A stretch of 64,000 nt of DNA, from contig NC_014831.1 of assembly GCF_000184705.1 (NCBI RefSeq), forward strand, positions 1,798,001 to 1,862,000, written 5' to 3'. How positions within the stretch are numbered: the stretch's first letter is position 1; every line of letters begins with the position of its first letter. Positions 54,283 to 63,741 of this stretch are shown here, piece by piece. The notes beneath the pieces are model-generated. The model saw only the letters and a program-made list of their open reading frames with translations. It was not told the origin of the DNA and did not search any database. The position numbers and the translations under genes are program-made. The stretch comes from Thermaerobacter marianensis DSM 12885 (GTDB taxonomy: Bacteria > Bacillota > Sulfobacillia > Thermaerobacterales > Thermaerobacteraceae).

Positions 54283-54819
54283 TTATTCTTCGAAGGACAG
54301 TTTGCGAAGATCGAATGTCAAGGTCCTGCCACTAGAACTGCGAAGGGTAAACGCACCGTTGTTGGCAGCCACGATTTCAAGGCTCCCGACCTTCGCTGGA
54401 GCCAGGAACCTTTGGCCGCGGACAAAGCCCCAGTCTTTATCCAGCCAGTGAACAATGACCAATCCCTGGGACGGGTCATCGGCGGTGGCGCCCGCGAAGA
54501 TTTGAACGACGCCATTGCCGAAAGGACCTTGCCATCGGTTTTGAATGACGACACTACTGTCAGGGTATTCGCCTTCAGGAATGATGCCCACGGGCCGCTG
54601 GGGATCCTGCTGCGACCCCAGGGGCCCAGGCTGCTCCTGATCCTTCGGCGCTGGCGGGACGGAGTACCGCTCTGCTTCCTGCCGGGCAAACAGGTCCCTC
54701 TTCTCTCCTGGCGGCAAATCGGCCCACCACGGGCTAGATGCCCGAGAATTGGAGAGAATGATGAACAGGGCAGAACCGACTACCACCAACGCGGCCGCAA
54801 CGCCAATCCACCTTCGCAA
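54283..54819 (-). CDS. Hypothetical membrane-anchored protein
   Basis: The 178-residue protein has an N-terminal helix (GVAAALVVVGSALFIILSNS), a Pro/Gln-rich stalk (about 55-85) and a small beta-rich domain (SSVVIQNRWQGPFGNGVVQI; FTLRSSSGRTLTFDLRKLSF). I do not recognise the family. It lies 32 bases after the secreted protein gene on the same strand, so they probably form an operon. Base composition here is less GC-rich than in flanking regions, suggesting transfer together with the surrounding IS elements. Confidence 0.65.
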   Translation of the reverse strand: MRRWIGVAAALVVVGSALFIILSNSRASSPWWADLPPGEKRDLFARQEAERYSVPPAPKDQEQPGPLGSQQDPQRPVGIIPEGEYPDSSVVIQNRWQGPFGNGVVQIFAGATADDPSQGLVIVHWLDKDWGFVRGQRFLAPAKVGSLEIVAANNGAFTLRSSSGRTLTFDLRKLSFEE

Positions 54820-54851
54820 GGCATAGCCCCCCTTTGGGATGTCGTATCAAC

Positions 54852-55826
54852 CTACGGATACCACCGGATATCCGTGGCGTACGTTACCGTACTCGTTGTA
54901 CGGCTATCGTGGTTTAGCGCGTCCCACAGCTGTTTCCATCCCTGCTCAGGAGTATTGTCGATAGACGGATCGCAACCATTCTGTTGGCACGCTTGGTACT
55001 GAGTCAGCGATGCACGGAAGCGCATGGACCCACTCCCGTACTTGTAGCCATACAACGAGATAGACCACCACTGCCTTGCCTGGATGCCATCGTTACGGTA
55101 GATTTGTGGAGTCGGCACTGCGGGGGGTGCAGCCCACGAAATGTAGTAGACATCCGCTTGGTACCATCCGTTGGAACAATACGCGTTGCCGGAGGTCTCG
55201 GTGCTGGGGCACCCCGCTGCATCCCCAAAATTATAGAGAGGATGCAAATTTACTGAATCGTATCCGTTGACCCAATTTTTCGTGACGCTTGGGCTGTTCC
55301 ATCCAAGTTCCATATCGCTTGCGCCTACTGCATAAACCTGTGAGCTATATCCTCGGCTCTTGAACCAGTCGTTGATGGAGTTGACCATGTTGGCCCATGC
55401 CTGTCCATGCCCGTACGTTACGGACGAGCCGTAGTTGCTTGTGCCAACGGCGATTTGGAGCTGGGACGACGTGTCATAGCCTGTACAAACATAATAGCCG
55501 CGTCCTAGTTCCTGAACTGCGGCGGCAATTTGGCTGGTAGATACGAAGCCGTTGAAGGCGCTCGCCCCATATGCGCCGTTCTGGTACTTAGGCATGCCAT
55601 AAGCGAGAATCATGAGCCGGTACTGCGTTCCGTCGGTGTTTCGGTCCTTTGTCCCCCATTCACAACCGAGATCGTACATTGCCGTTTGGTTTATCGTGTT
55701 CATGTAATAGGCACTAGTCCACGGAGGGGGGGGTGGTGTATGACTGGCGTATACCGGTATCACGAGACACAACGCAATAGCGCCGATGGTCAGAAGGACC
55801 ATTAGCCGGAGAAATCGATGTGCCAC
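54852..55826 (-). CDS. Secreted protein of unknown function
   Basis: The 324-residue protein has a clear signal peptide (FLRLMVLLTIGAIALCLVIP, VYASH) and a Trp/Tyr/Gly-rich mature part. Segments such as SNYGSSVTYGHGQAWANMVN, GASDMELGWNSPSVTKNWVN and TPEQGWKQLWDALNHD recall secreted proteins I have seen in Actinobacteria and Chloroflexi, with a glycoside-hydrolase-like (barrel) look; no assigned activity is known to me. It has two possible disulfide pairs (GDAAGCPST, NAYCSNGW; ACQQNGCDPS). GC content is low relative to the window. Likely acquired. Confidence 0.7.
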   Translation of the reverse strand: MAHRFLRLMVLLTIGAIALCLVIPVYASHTPPPPPWTSAYYMNTINQTAMYDLGCEWGTKDRNTDGTQYRLMILAYGMPKYQNGAYGASAFNGFVSTSQIAAAVQELGRGYYVCTGYDTSSQLQIAVGTSNYGSSVTYGHGQAWANMVNSINDWFKSRGYSSQVYAVGASDMELGWNSPSVTKNWVNGYDSVNLHPLYNFGDAAGCPSTETSGNAYCSNGWYQADVYYISWAAPPAVPTPQIYRNDGIQARQWWSISLYGYKYGSGSMRFRASLTQYQACQQNGCDPSIDNTPEQGWKQLWDALNHDSRTTSTVTYATDIRWYP

Positions 55827-56023
55827 GGGAAGTCCCTCCCGAGTGAGAACAGGTGGCGCCCGTTACAATGTCACCACCGCGAGCTACAATGACCCGCCAA
55901 CCTGGGAAACGCCGGGCTAGGATACATAAGGTCTGGATGCGTGGTGCCCCACCCCCTTAACACGCGCCAACAGGTGCCAGCTACTCGCAGCTGCGTAAGA
56001 ATGAGAGCGAGCAGGTAGACCGG

Positions 56024-56242
56024 TCAGTGGGAATCGTAGTACTGCATGAGCTCACAGCTGAACGGGAACCCTTCTTCCGCCAAACCGTATCTGCCGCCAA
56101 AAGAGGAAAAGTTGGTGCCGTACCAGTGTCCGCTGGATCCCCCCTCGTGGTTGGCGTCTTTCTTACCCCATAATGGATATTCACCGCACAATTGGCGAAG
56201 CCTTCTATGTGAAGCAGATAACTTGTCGACACGCGTTCCCAT
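56024..56242 (-). pseudogene. Possible fragment of a secreted protein
   Basis: A 72-codon frame reads CGEYPLWGKKDANHEGGSSG and HWYGTNFSSFGGRYGLAEEG, ending CELMQYYDSH. The composition looks like the end of an exported protein, but there is no signal peptide and no ribosome site. It may be a remnant cut by the adjacent IS element. The rest of 55827-56330 shows nothing else. Confidence 0.25.
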
Positions 56243-56344
56243 GGTTCGACAGGAAGCGCTTCTTCCCGAGAGGTGTCATCGCCGATGTTAAACTGACCCG
56301 GGATCGCCGGGTAAGAACTGACCTGTATCAGCTTCCGTAGGGGT

Positions 56345-56581
56345 ACCCCTTCTCCCGTCGAGGGATGAAGCTAGTCTTAGCCGGAGGGTTCGCGGAACGA
56401 AACTGATTGGGCTTAGGCCCAGCGGGTGGGATGGCGAACCTCCGGGATGGCGAAGAGCCCTGGTTTGGGAAATGGGGTACCCCCGCTGCGTGTAGGGGGC
56501 CGACCCGCATGAACCGCAGGTGTAGGTTCGCCTCCTCGGAGTGCCCTCCGGCCACCACCCCACCGCCTTGGGGGGATCCGC
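56345..56581 (+). ncRNA. Candidate bridge-RNA region of IS110 element 2
   Basis: The region upstream of the transposase is non-coding and rich in pairable segments: CCGGAGGGTTCGC at 56380-56392 pairs with GCGAACCTCCGG at 56432-56443, and GGGGTACCCC-like palindromes occur near 56341 and 56475. Position and structure fit the bridge RNA of IS110-family elements. No RNA is proven. Confidence 0.5.
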
Positions 56582-57913
56582 ATGAAACTGTACGTCGGCA
56601 TCGACCTAGCCCTTCGGGGGCCACACCGGGCCGCCGTGGTCGATGACCGAGGCACCGTTGTCTTGCCCGAACGCCGCCTGCGCACGGACATGCGTAACCT
56701 GGATGCTCTGCTAGAACAGCTCTGGCAGCGCTTCCCTGAGGCCGAGGTGCAGGTGGTCGCCGAGCCCACCGGCACCGTGTGGATCCCCATCGCACGGCAC
56801 TGCCTGCGGCGCGGCTGCCGGTTCGCCCTGGTGGCGCCGCAGAAGGTGCACGATCTGCGGCGCTTCTACCGCCGCCACGCGAAGACCGACCCCCTCGACG
56901 CCCTGACGCTGGCCCGCATGCCCCTGGTCGATCCTGAGGCCTTGTTCACCTCCGAGGTCCTGGACGTTCGCTGGCTGGCCCTCCGCCGGGGTGTGAAGAA
57001 GGAGGCCAAGCTGGCGCGGCTGGTGGCCGAGATCAAGCAGTCCATCTGCGCCAAGGTGGACCTCGCGGTCCCTGGCCTCGCGGCCCTGGTCGGGGACCCC
57101 GCCTCCCGCCTGGCGCGGGCGCTCTACGGCCGCTCCCTCGACCCGCAGCAGGTCCTCGCCATGGGACCCGAGGCGTTCCGGGATCTCGTGGCCGGTGCCC
57201 GGCGCCGTCCCGTGTCGGAGGGATGGTTCCGCCGCCTCTGGGCATGCTACGAGGCCGCCGCTGCGTTCTGGGGACCCGGCGATCTGGAGGCCCAGGACCT
57301 CACGGAGGACGTGGCCGAGGATTACGCCATCCTGGACACGCTCATCGCCCAGTTGCGGCAGGTTCGACAGCGGAACCTCGCCCTTTATCGGGCGCTGGAC
57401 CCGGAGGGGCATGTCCAGTCGCTGCCCGGCGTGGGGAAGGTGCTGGCTCCCGCCTTGCTGGCCGGGTTGCCGGATCCCCACCGCTTCCCGGACAGCAAGG
57501 CCTTCCGGGCCTACACGGGCCCCATCCCCCGCGTCGACCAGTCGGGTATTCGGCGGGCCAAGGGGACCCGGAGCACCAAGGCCGGACCCGCCTGGTTGCG
57601 ACGGGCGCTGTATCTGGCCGCCGAGGTGGCACGTCGCCAGGACCCCCAGCTCGCCCAGATCTATCAGCGCTGTCTCCTCGAGAAGGGCCATCACCACTCG
57701 CACGCCGTGTGCGTCGTGGCGGTGCACCTTGCCGACCGGCTGTATGCCGTGCGAAGGGACGGAAGGCCGTACGTCCTGCGCGATGCACACGGCACGCCCC
57801 TAGACCGGCAAACAGCTCGGCGCCTGGCACAGGCGTACACCGTTCCCGACACCGTGCGACGCGCCCGCCGCAATCGTGAAGGGCAGCTGGGGGAGAACGT
57901 TCGGGTCGGCTGA
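56582..57913 (+). CDS. IS110-family transposase, element 2
   Basis: The 443-residue protein has the DEDD domain (KLYVGIDLALRGPHRAAVVD with first Asp, VVAEPTGTVWIPIAR with Glu, RRHAKTDPLDALTLARM with the Asp pair) and the Transposase_20 domain (SLPGVGKVLAPALLAGL, FRAYTGPIPRVDQSG). It is intact and differs clearly from element 1. ATG 56582 is read after a GGGGGGATCC stretch. Confidence 0.93.
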   Translation: MKLYVGIDLALRGPHRAAVVDDRGTVVLPERRLRTDMRNLDALLEQLWQRFPEAEVQVVAEPTGTVWIPIARHCLRRGCRFALVAPQKVHDLRRFYRRHAKTDPLDALTLARMPLVDPEALFTSEVLDVRWLALRRGVKKEAKLARLVAEIKQSICAKVDLAVPGLAALVGDPASRLARALYGRSLDPQQVLAMGPEAFRDLVAGARRRPVSEGWFRRLWACYEAAAAFWGPGDLEAQDLTEDVAEDYAILDTLIAQLRQVRQRNLALYRALDPEGHVQSLPGVGKVLAPALLAGLPDPHRFPDSKAFRAYTGPIPRVDQSGIRRAKGTRSTKAGPAWLRRALYLAAEVARRQDPQLAQIYQRCLLEKGHHHSHAVCVVAVHLADRLYAVRRDGRPYVLRDAHGTPLDRQTARRLAQAYTVPDTVRRARRNREGQLGENVRVG

Positions 57914-58189
57914 GCCACCCAGCTCCCCGTAGGGGTGCCCCCAACTTTAAAGCTACCACAGTCCGCACCGTCTGCACCTTGACAAGCGCTCAGGAAATCC
58001 CAGCCCTTCCGGTCACTTACTCCGCAGAGCCGTCCTGTGGCATCACCTCCCTTCGGGCTGGGGTCCCGCCGAACAGTCCCGCCCGCTTCTTCTCCCGAAG
58101 CCGGTCGCTCTCGCCCCGGATGGACTTGCCCCGGTTTCGTGGACACCCCGATCCTTGGGACATAAGGCCCGGAAAGGGGGATCCCCATG

Positions 58190-58560
58190 CCGGCCACCAA
58201 GCCGCCGTACCCACCGCACCGAAGAGGGCTGGCTGTACCTGGCTACGGTGGTGGACGGCTTCTCCCGCGCCGTGGTGGGCCGGGTCATGGGCGACCGGCC
58301 CGTGGCGGATCTCGTGGTCGACGCCGTCACCATGGCGGTGCGGCGGCGCCGGCCGGGCCCCGGCCTACTCCACCACTCCGACCAGGGGGCCCAGTCCACT
58401 TCTCAACCGGCGGCGCCGTCACTCGGCACTTGGCTACCTCTCGCCCGGCGAATACCCCGACGAATACCGAATACCCCGGCGAATACGAAGAGCGTTGGCA
58501 GCAGGAGCGAACGGTTCAGCCCCAGGAAGGGATGGTGGTATAAGCCTCAACCCGTCCAGG
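58190..58560 (+). pseudogene. IS3-family transposase (OrfB) remnant
   Basis: One frame reads TEEGWLYLATVVDGFSRAVV then DLVVDAVTMAVRRRRPGPGL and LHHSDQGAQS, matching the integrase core with the first Asp and the H-S-D-Q-G motif. After a jump, another frame gives NRRRRHSALGYLSPGEYPDE, the usual end of OrfB. The middle including the last Glu is deleted. Short GAATACC repeats lie near 58450-58490. The remaining 57938-58750 holds no other gene. Confidence 0.75.
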
Positions 58561-58750
58561 AAACCGGGTCCACTCCAGATCCCGTACGTCCGCATGCCAC
58601 GGCTTCAACGGTCGGCCATTGCTCGGGAGTGGCCCTGGGCGGTCCGGAGGCGAACGCTAGGAAGCCCGGCAACGGGACTCTCCGTTACCGGGCCCGGGGG
58701 AGGGAACCTCGCGATCCACGATTCTGCATAGGGGACGGCGTACACGCCCT

Positions 58751-60004
58751 TCAAGGGCGCGCCGCCCGCACCAGGCCCAACACCCGCCGCAGGGCGAAAG
58801 GCTGCTGGACCAGGAGGTTTTCCCGGTACACCCGGGCCGCCCAGCGGAGCAGCAGCCACAGGACCACCAAATTGACGGTCAGGCCCACGAGCGGCTGCCA
58901 CGGGGGCAGATCCAGGGTGACCACGCGGACGAACATGATCAGGGGGGTCAGGAAGGGCACGAAGGAGGCGATGGTGGCCACCTGCCCGTCCGGCGCGGCG
59001 ATGCTGGCGGCGGCCACGATGTAGGTCACCACCAGGACCAGGGTCGGCAACCCCGAGGCGTTCTGGACCTCTTCCGGCCGGCCGACCGCCGCCCCCATGG
59101 CGGCGTAGAGGGCCGAGTACATCAGGAAACCCAGCAGGAAGAAGACCAGCAGCCACGCCCAGATCCCCAGGGGAACACCGGACAGGTGCAGGTCCGGCAA
59201 GGACATGGCGCCCCCGGGCAGCCCCCGGAACAGGACCACGCCCACCCCTACCGCCGCCATGAGCAGGAACTGCAGGAGACCGGCGGCCCCCAGGCCCACC
59301 AGCTTGGACAGGAGAAGCGTTCCGGGTCGGGTGGCCACCAGCAGCACCTCGGCGATGCGCGACATCTTCTCGGTGGTGACGCCGTACAGGGCCATGCTGC
59401 CGTACATGGCCAGGGCGATGTAAAGCATGAACATGAGGAGGTATCCCAGGCCCTGGGTGACCGGGGACTCCTCGTGCTCCCCCGCCGGCTCCAGCGCCAC
59501 CTGCCGGACGGGCACCGGGTCCAGCACCACCTGGAAGGCGGCTGGGTCGATCCCCGCCCGCTGGAGGCGCAGGGGCAGCGCCGCCTGGCTCACGGCGGCG
59601 GAGAGGGCGGCCACGGTGTCCGGCTGGGGAACCCGGGAAACGTAGCGGGCCGAGACGATTTCCGGTCCCGCCGCCGGCCGGAGCCAGAGGACGCCGTCTA
59701 CCCGTTCGTGCCGCACCGCCTGCTCCACAGCGGCCTCGCCGACGGGACCCGGCCAAGGCTCCACGACCAGACGCACTCCCGGCGCCCCCTGGGCAAGGAC
59801 CTCCTGCACCGCGGCGGCCAGCCCCGTTCCCTCATCGATGACGGCCACCCGCTGCTGATCCAGGCTGCTCAGCCAATCGATGAGAAGCGGCAGAAAGGCC
59901 AGGCCCGCCACCAGCAACAGGGCCACGGCCGTCGTCACCTTGTACGCCGTGGAGCGGACCACCTCCATGAACTCGCGCCGCACCAGCACGCGGAACTGAC
60001 TCAC
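58751..60004 (-). CDS. ABC-2-type exporter permease (NatB-like)
   Basis: The 417-residue protein has an N-terminal helix after VSQFRVLVRREFMEVVRSTA, a large extracytoplasmic domain (RVAVIDEGTGLAAAVQEVLA), then five or six helices (LLMFMLYIALAMYGSMALYG, AAASIAAPDGQVATIASFVP). VTTEKMSRIAEVLLVATRPG is the conserved NatB-type loop. GTG 60004 overlaps the ATPase stop by four bases. NatAB-type exporters move sodium or other substrates; the substrate here is unknown. Confidence 0.9.
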   Translation of the reverse strand: MSQFRVLVRREFMEVVRSTAYKVTTAVALLLVAGLAFLPLLIDWLSSLDQQRVAVIDEGTGLAAAVQEVLAQGAPGVRLVVEPWPGPVGEAAVEQAVRHERVDGVLWLRPAAGPEIVSARYVSRVPQPDTVAALSAAVSQAALPLRLQRAGIDPAAFQVVLDPVPVRQVALEPAGEHEESPVTQGLGYLLMFMLYIALAMYGSMALYGVTTEKMSRIAEVLLVATRPGTLLLSKLVGLGAAGLLQFLLMAAVGVGVVLFRGLPGGAMSLPDLHLSGVPLGIWAWLLVFFLLGFLMYSALYAAMGAAVGRPEEVQNASGLPTLVLVVTYIVAAASIAAPDGQVATIASFVPFLTPLIMFVRVVTLDLPPWQPLVGLTVNLVVLWLLLRWAARVYRENLLVQQPFALRRVLGLVRAARP

Positions 60005-61023
60005 GCCCGCACCTCCTCGCCCGGGCGGGACCGCTCCCCGGCCTGCTGGTCCGGGGTCAGGGCTCCCACCCGGTCGATGTAGATCCGCTCCAGGCTGGGC
60101 AGGCCGATCTCGAAGCGGATGGGGATGCCGAAAGCCCGGACGCGGTCCAGGAGGGCGCCCGGCTCGACCGGGCGCCCGGGTTCGATCACATACTCCCAGT
60201 AGTCGACGCCGCGCCGGGCAACGGCCAACCCCAGCTCCCGGGCCACGGCCTCGTAGCGCTCCGTCGTTGCGGCAACCCCGGCGGCAACCGTCCCAGCGAA
60301 GGCCAGCCGGAGGGTGCGGCGCCCGTCGGCCCGCTTCACCTCGTCGAGGGTGCCGGCCAGCAGGGAGCGACCGCCGGCGATCAAGCAAACGCCCTGGCAG
60401 AGTTCTTCCACGTGGTCCATGCGATGGCTGGAGAAGAGGAGCGTGCGCCCGGAGCGCACCTGCTCGTGGATGATGGACTTCAGCAGATCGACGTTGACCG
60501 GGTCGAGACCGCTGAAGGGTTCATCCAGGATCACCAGGTCCGGCTCGTGCAGGAGCGCCGTGGCCAGCTGGGCCTTCTGGGCGTTCCCCTTGGATAGGGC
60601 CTGGGCCGGTTTGTCCGCCCACGGCCCGAGCCCCAGGCGTTCGATCCAGGCGTCCGCCCGCCGCCGGGCCTCGCCGCGGGGCAGGCCGGCCAGCTCGCCG
60701 AAGAAGGTCAACTGCTCCCGCACGCGCATGCGGGGATAGAGACCACGTTCTTCCGGAAGATACCCGAAGGCACCAGCCGGCAGGTCCGCCACGGGGCGGC
60801 CGCGGAAGCGGATGTGACCCGCGTCCGGTGTGAGGATGTTCACGATCATGCGCAAGGTCGTGGTCTTGCCGGCCCCGTTGGGGCCGACGACACCGAACGC
60901 GGTGCCCGCGGGCACCCGGAAGCTGACCTCCCGCACCGCGGCTACGGCGCCGAATGACTTGCGCAGCCCTACGACTTCCAGGCCCGGCGGCTCCAAAGGC
61001 GGCGGTGTGACCGTCTCCCTCAC
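60001..61023 (-). CDS. ABC exporter ATP-binding protein (NatA-like)
   Basis: The 340-residue protein has Walker A GPNGAGKTTT, signature LSKGNAQKAQLATALL, Walker B LVILDEPFSGLDP and the His loop LFSSHRMDHVEEL; the signature LSKGN is the form seen in NatA-like proteins. A C-terminal domain of ~115 residues follows (RRTLRLAFAGTVAAGVAATT). GTG 61023 after GGGAGG is preferred over the long frame to 61188. It lies directly upstream of and overlaps its permease gene. Confidence 0.92.
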   Translation of the reverse strand: MRETVTPPPLEPPGLEVVGLRKSFGAVAAVREVSFRVPAGTAFGVVGPNGAGKTTTLRMIVNILTPDAGHIRFRGRPVADLPAGAFGYLPEERGLYPRMRVREQLTFFGELAGLPRGEARRRADAWIERLGLGPWADKPAQALSKGNAQKAQLATALLHEPDLVILDEPFSGLDPVNVDLLKSIIHEQVRSGRTLLFSSHRMDHVEELCQGVCLIAGGRSLLAGTLDEVKRADGRRTLRLAFAGTVAAGVAATTERYEAVARELGLAVARRGVDYWEYVIEPGRPVEPGALLDRVRAFGIPIRFEIGLPSLERIYIDRVGALTPDQQAGERSRPGEEVRA

Positions 61024-61212
61024 CGGGCACCCCTCCCTTCCGCCGGCCGGCGTTCCCGTTCCCCGCCCCGCCGCGTGAAGGGAGGGCCCGGGTAGCTGCA
61101 CGGGCGGGAAACCGTGGTCTTCCCCGTACCCGCCCGTGCCGCAGACACGCTTTCGTTTTGAGGGACGCCCCGCCTCCCGCCGGCCCATGGCTCATGGGGC
61201 GTTTCCCGCAGG

Positions 61213-61232
61213 TAATGTACTCATAATGTACT
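61213..61232. promoter_or_regulatory. Direct repeat TAATGTACT with 11-base period upstream of the NatAB-type genes
   Basis: Two perfect nine-base copies separated by CA lie about 190 bases upstream of the ATPase start. One helical turn spacing suits cooperative regulator binding; the AT-rich content also gives a promoter-like region. The remaining 61024-61410 shows no gene. Confidence 0.5.
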
Positions 61233-61410
61233 AATCCCGGGCGATCTGCCGGGTATCAAGGAGGTGAACGCCACGTTAAGGTTATGTTACACCGTAGCCC
61301 GGAGGGCGGAACGAACCGCCATTGCCATCATCGCCACATCCAACAGTCGTGCACGGGCAGATGGCCGCCCTCCTGCCCCCCTCATCGCCCTTGGAGCTGC
61401 GATGGGCCCA

Positions 61411-63711
61411 TCATGCTGCCGGTTCACGTCCTGCTCCCGCGCTGTGCCTGCCAACCACGTTATGACGCAGAAACCATGGCCAGCGGCCCCGGACCACCGC
61501 GACCAGGAGGGCCACCACAAGGCACCCGGCCGCGATGCCCCCGAGAAGCACCAGCTCCCGCTGCGCCCGCGCCGGGTCCCCCGCCGAGACGGCCGCACGC
61601 AGAGCGGCCACGGCGTGGGTCATGGGCAGGTACCTGCTGACGGTGCGGAAGAACGCCGGTTGCAGCTCCACCGGGTACGTTCCGCCCGACGACGTCAGCT
61701 GCAGCATCAACAGGACAACACCCAGCAACCGGCCCGCGTCGCCCAGCGCGGTGACCAGGAGGAGCGCGATGGCCCCGAAGCAGAGCGCCGTGACCACGCC
61801 GGCGAGCATGAACATGCCCGGCAGGACCGGCTTCAGGCCCAGCCCGCGTACCAGGGCGGTACCGGCGACGAGAGCCTGGCCGGTGGTCACGGCGGCATAG
61901 AACCCGTAGTTGCGCGCCAGCCACCGGGCGGCGGTCCCTGGCGTGGCGGGTTGCGGCAGCCACGTCCTGTTCGGGTCGAAGACGAGGGAGAGAATCATGG
62001 CACCCACGAACAGGGACAAGGGCAGGAAGTACGGGGTGAACCCCGTACCCCAATTGGGCACGTCATGCAGCTTCCCGACCACCAGCTGGACCGGGCTGGC
62101 CACACGATCCGCCGTCTCTTGGACGGGGACCGCCGCGGCCCGGGCGGCACCGGCCCGGTCCTCCAGGGCCACGGTAAAGGCATGCTGGCTCTGCTCCAGC
62201 CGGTGCAGGCCTCGGGCCAGGGCATCGGCACCGCCGGCCAGCTGCCGCGTGCCCGAAGCCAGTTCCTCGGTGCCCGCCACCATCTGGTGCAGGCCGGCTT
62301 GCAGGTCCCGCGCCCCCGCTTGCAGCCTGGACTGCCCATCGGCCCACTGGTCGATGCCGGCGGCCAGTTCGTCGAGATGACCGGCCAGTTCTGCCGTTCC
62401 ACCCGCGAGCTGCTCTGCGCCTCGAGCCAGACTGGCGCTCCCGCCGGCCGCCTTGTCCAGCTGTGCGGCCAGTTGCCCGGTGCCGGCCACCACCTGCTGC
62501 TGCGCCACCTTCAACCGCCGCGTGCTGTCCTGGAGCCCTGCTGCACCACGGGCCACCTGCCCCGCGTTGCGGGCGGCTTCGTCCAACCCGCCGGCCAGCT
62601 CCGCCAGCTGGCCGCGGATGGCTGCCAGGGCCGGATCCCCCTCCAGCCCGCGGGCGCGAGCCCAGGCGTCCAGCGCTTCGGCGAGTCGCCGGGCACCGGT
62701 GGAAGCCATGGCAAGGCGGTTGCCCATGGCCTCGCCCGCGGCCTCCAGTTCCCCGGCTCCGCGGTCCAGCTGGTCGATCCCCCGTTCGACCTGGCCCGCC
62801 CCGCCGGCCAGCTCCGCGGCCCCTGCCGCCGCTTGCCGCAGGCCGGCGGCCAGGGAGCGGCTGTTGCCGGCCAGGACCGTGGCAGCGTCCCGCAGTGTCA
62901 CGCCGGCTGCGGCCAGCTCCGCGGCGCCTGCGCGCAGGCGGCCTGCCGACCCGGTGCTGCGCTCCAGGCCGCTGGCCAAGCGGTCGCTGCCGGACGCCAG
63001 GCGGACCGTGCCCGACCGTAGTTCCTCGACGCCCCGGCCGAGATCATAGGTGCCGGCCGTCAGGCGACCCGCGGCCTGACTGGCTTCGCGCGTGCCACCC
63101 TCCAGCTTCCGACCGGCTTCGGCAGCGGCTTCGAGCCCCGCGACCCCCTCCCGTACGGCCGCCAGCGTTTCCGACACGAAGCGCTCCGTCAACTCCTCGC
63201 TCAGCACCTGGTGGATCCGCCTTGCGGCCGACTCTCCCATCTGGGCGGCCAGGAAGTTGCTGGCCGGGTTGGTCTCCAGCCGGATGGTGGCCCGTAAGGC
63301 GCCGGCATCGCCGATGTGCACGGCTCGCTGGGAGAAGTCGCGAGGAATCACCATCACCATGTAGACCCGGCCTTCCTTGAGCGCTTTCTCCGCCTCGGCA
63401 CGGGACATGACGACCCAGTGCAGGCCCTGGTCGTTCCTCAGCCGGTTGACCAACTCGGCCCCGAGTTGGACCTGCTCGCCCTGGTACGGGGCACCGCGGT
63501 CTTCGTTGACGACGGCGACGGGGAGGTCAGAGAGGCGGGCATAGGGATCCCAGTAGGCCCACAGGTACAAGAAGCTGTATAGGAGGGGAATCAGTAAGAC
63601 GGCCACCAAGGGTCCCCAGAATGTGCGGAGGGTACGCGCGCGTCGCACCCGCCCGGAAGCCGATTGCCCGTCCCCGCCGGCGCCGGTGGCAGGCCACTTC
63701 GAAGGAGCCAT
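61411..63711 (-). CDS. YhgE/Pip-family membrane protein
   Basis: The 766-residue protein has an N-terminal helix (FWGPLVAVLLIPLLYSFLYL) followed by the YhgE N-terminal domain (LPVAVVNEDRGAPYQGEQVQ, GRVYMVMVIPRDFSQRAV), a long stalk of repeated Ala/Gly/Leu helical segments with AAGAAELAGGAGQV-type patterns (about 190-550), and a C-terminal block of six helices (FTPYFLPLSLFVGAMILSLV; TSSGGTYPVELQPAFFRTVS). Family members include phage-infection protein Pip and ESX/T7SS-linked or lipid-export proteins. A perfect 14-base palindrome lies 31 bases upstream and a TetR gene ends 105 bases upstream. Confidence 0.9.
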   Translation of the reverse strand: MAPSKWPATGAGGDGQSASGRVRRARTLRTFWGPLVAVLLIPLLYSFLYLWAYWDPYARLSDLPVAVVNEDRGAPYQGEQVQLGAELVNRLRNDQGLHWVVMSRAEAEKALKEGRVYMVMVIPRDFSQRAVHIGDAGALRATIRLETNPASNFLAAQMGESAARRIHQVLSEELTERFVSETLAAVREGVAGLEAAAEAGRKLEGGTREASQAAGRLTAGTYDLGRGVEELRSGTVRLASGSDRLASGLERSTGSAGRLRAGAAELAAAGVTLRDAATVLAGNSRSLAAGLRQAAAGAAELAGGAGQVERGIDQLDRGAGELEAAGEAMGNRLAMASTGARRLAEALDAWARARGLEGDPALAAIRGQLAELAGGLDEAARNAGQVARGAAGLQDSTRRLKVAQQQVVAGTGQLAAQLDKAAGGSASLARGAEQLAGGTAELAGHLDELAAGIDQWADGQSRLQAGARDLQAGLHQMVAGTEELASGTRQLAGGADALARGLHRLEQSQHAFTVALEDRAGAARAAAVPVQETADRVASPVQLVVGKLHDVPNWGTGFTPYFLPLSLFVGAMILSLVFDPNRTWLPQPATPGTAARWLARNYGFYAAVTTGQALVAGTALVRGLGLKPVLPGMFMLAGVVTALCFGAIALLLVTALGDAGRLLGVVLLMLQLTSSGGTYPVELQPAFFRTVSRYLPMTHAVAALRAAVSAGDPARAQRELVLLGGIAAGCLVVALLVAVVRGRWPWFLRHNVVGRHSAGAGREPAA

Positions 63712-63741
63712 CGCGATTCCGCCTCCCGTGGAATAGACTAG

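Larger units (their letters stand above)
56335..57937 (+). mobile_element. IS110-type element 2
   Basis: The direct repeat CCGTAGGGGT occurs at 56335-56344 and 57928-57937, bracketing a 250-base structured non-coding region and an intact transposase. IS110-group elements lack terminal inverted repeats and target duplications but carry a short core at both ends, which the repeat may represent. Exact ends remain uncertain. Confidence 0.65.

Noticed and set aside
58440-58495. Short GAATACC-type repeats considered as a regulatory array
   Set aside because: They fall within the IS3 remnant's coding end and are better explained by local slippage.
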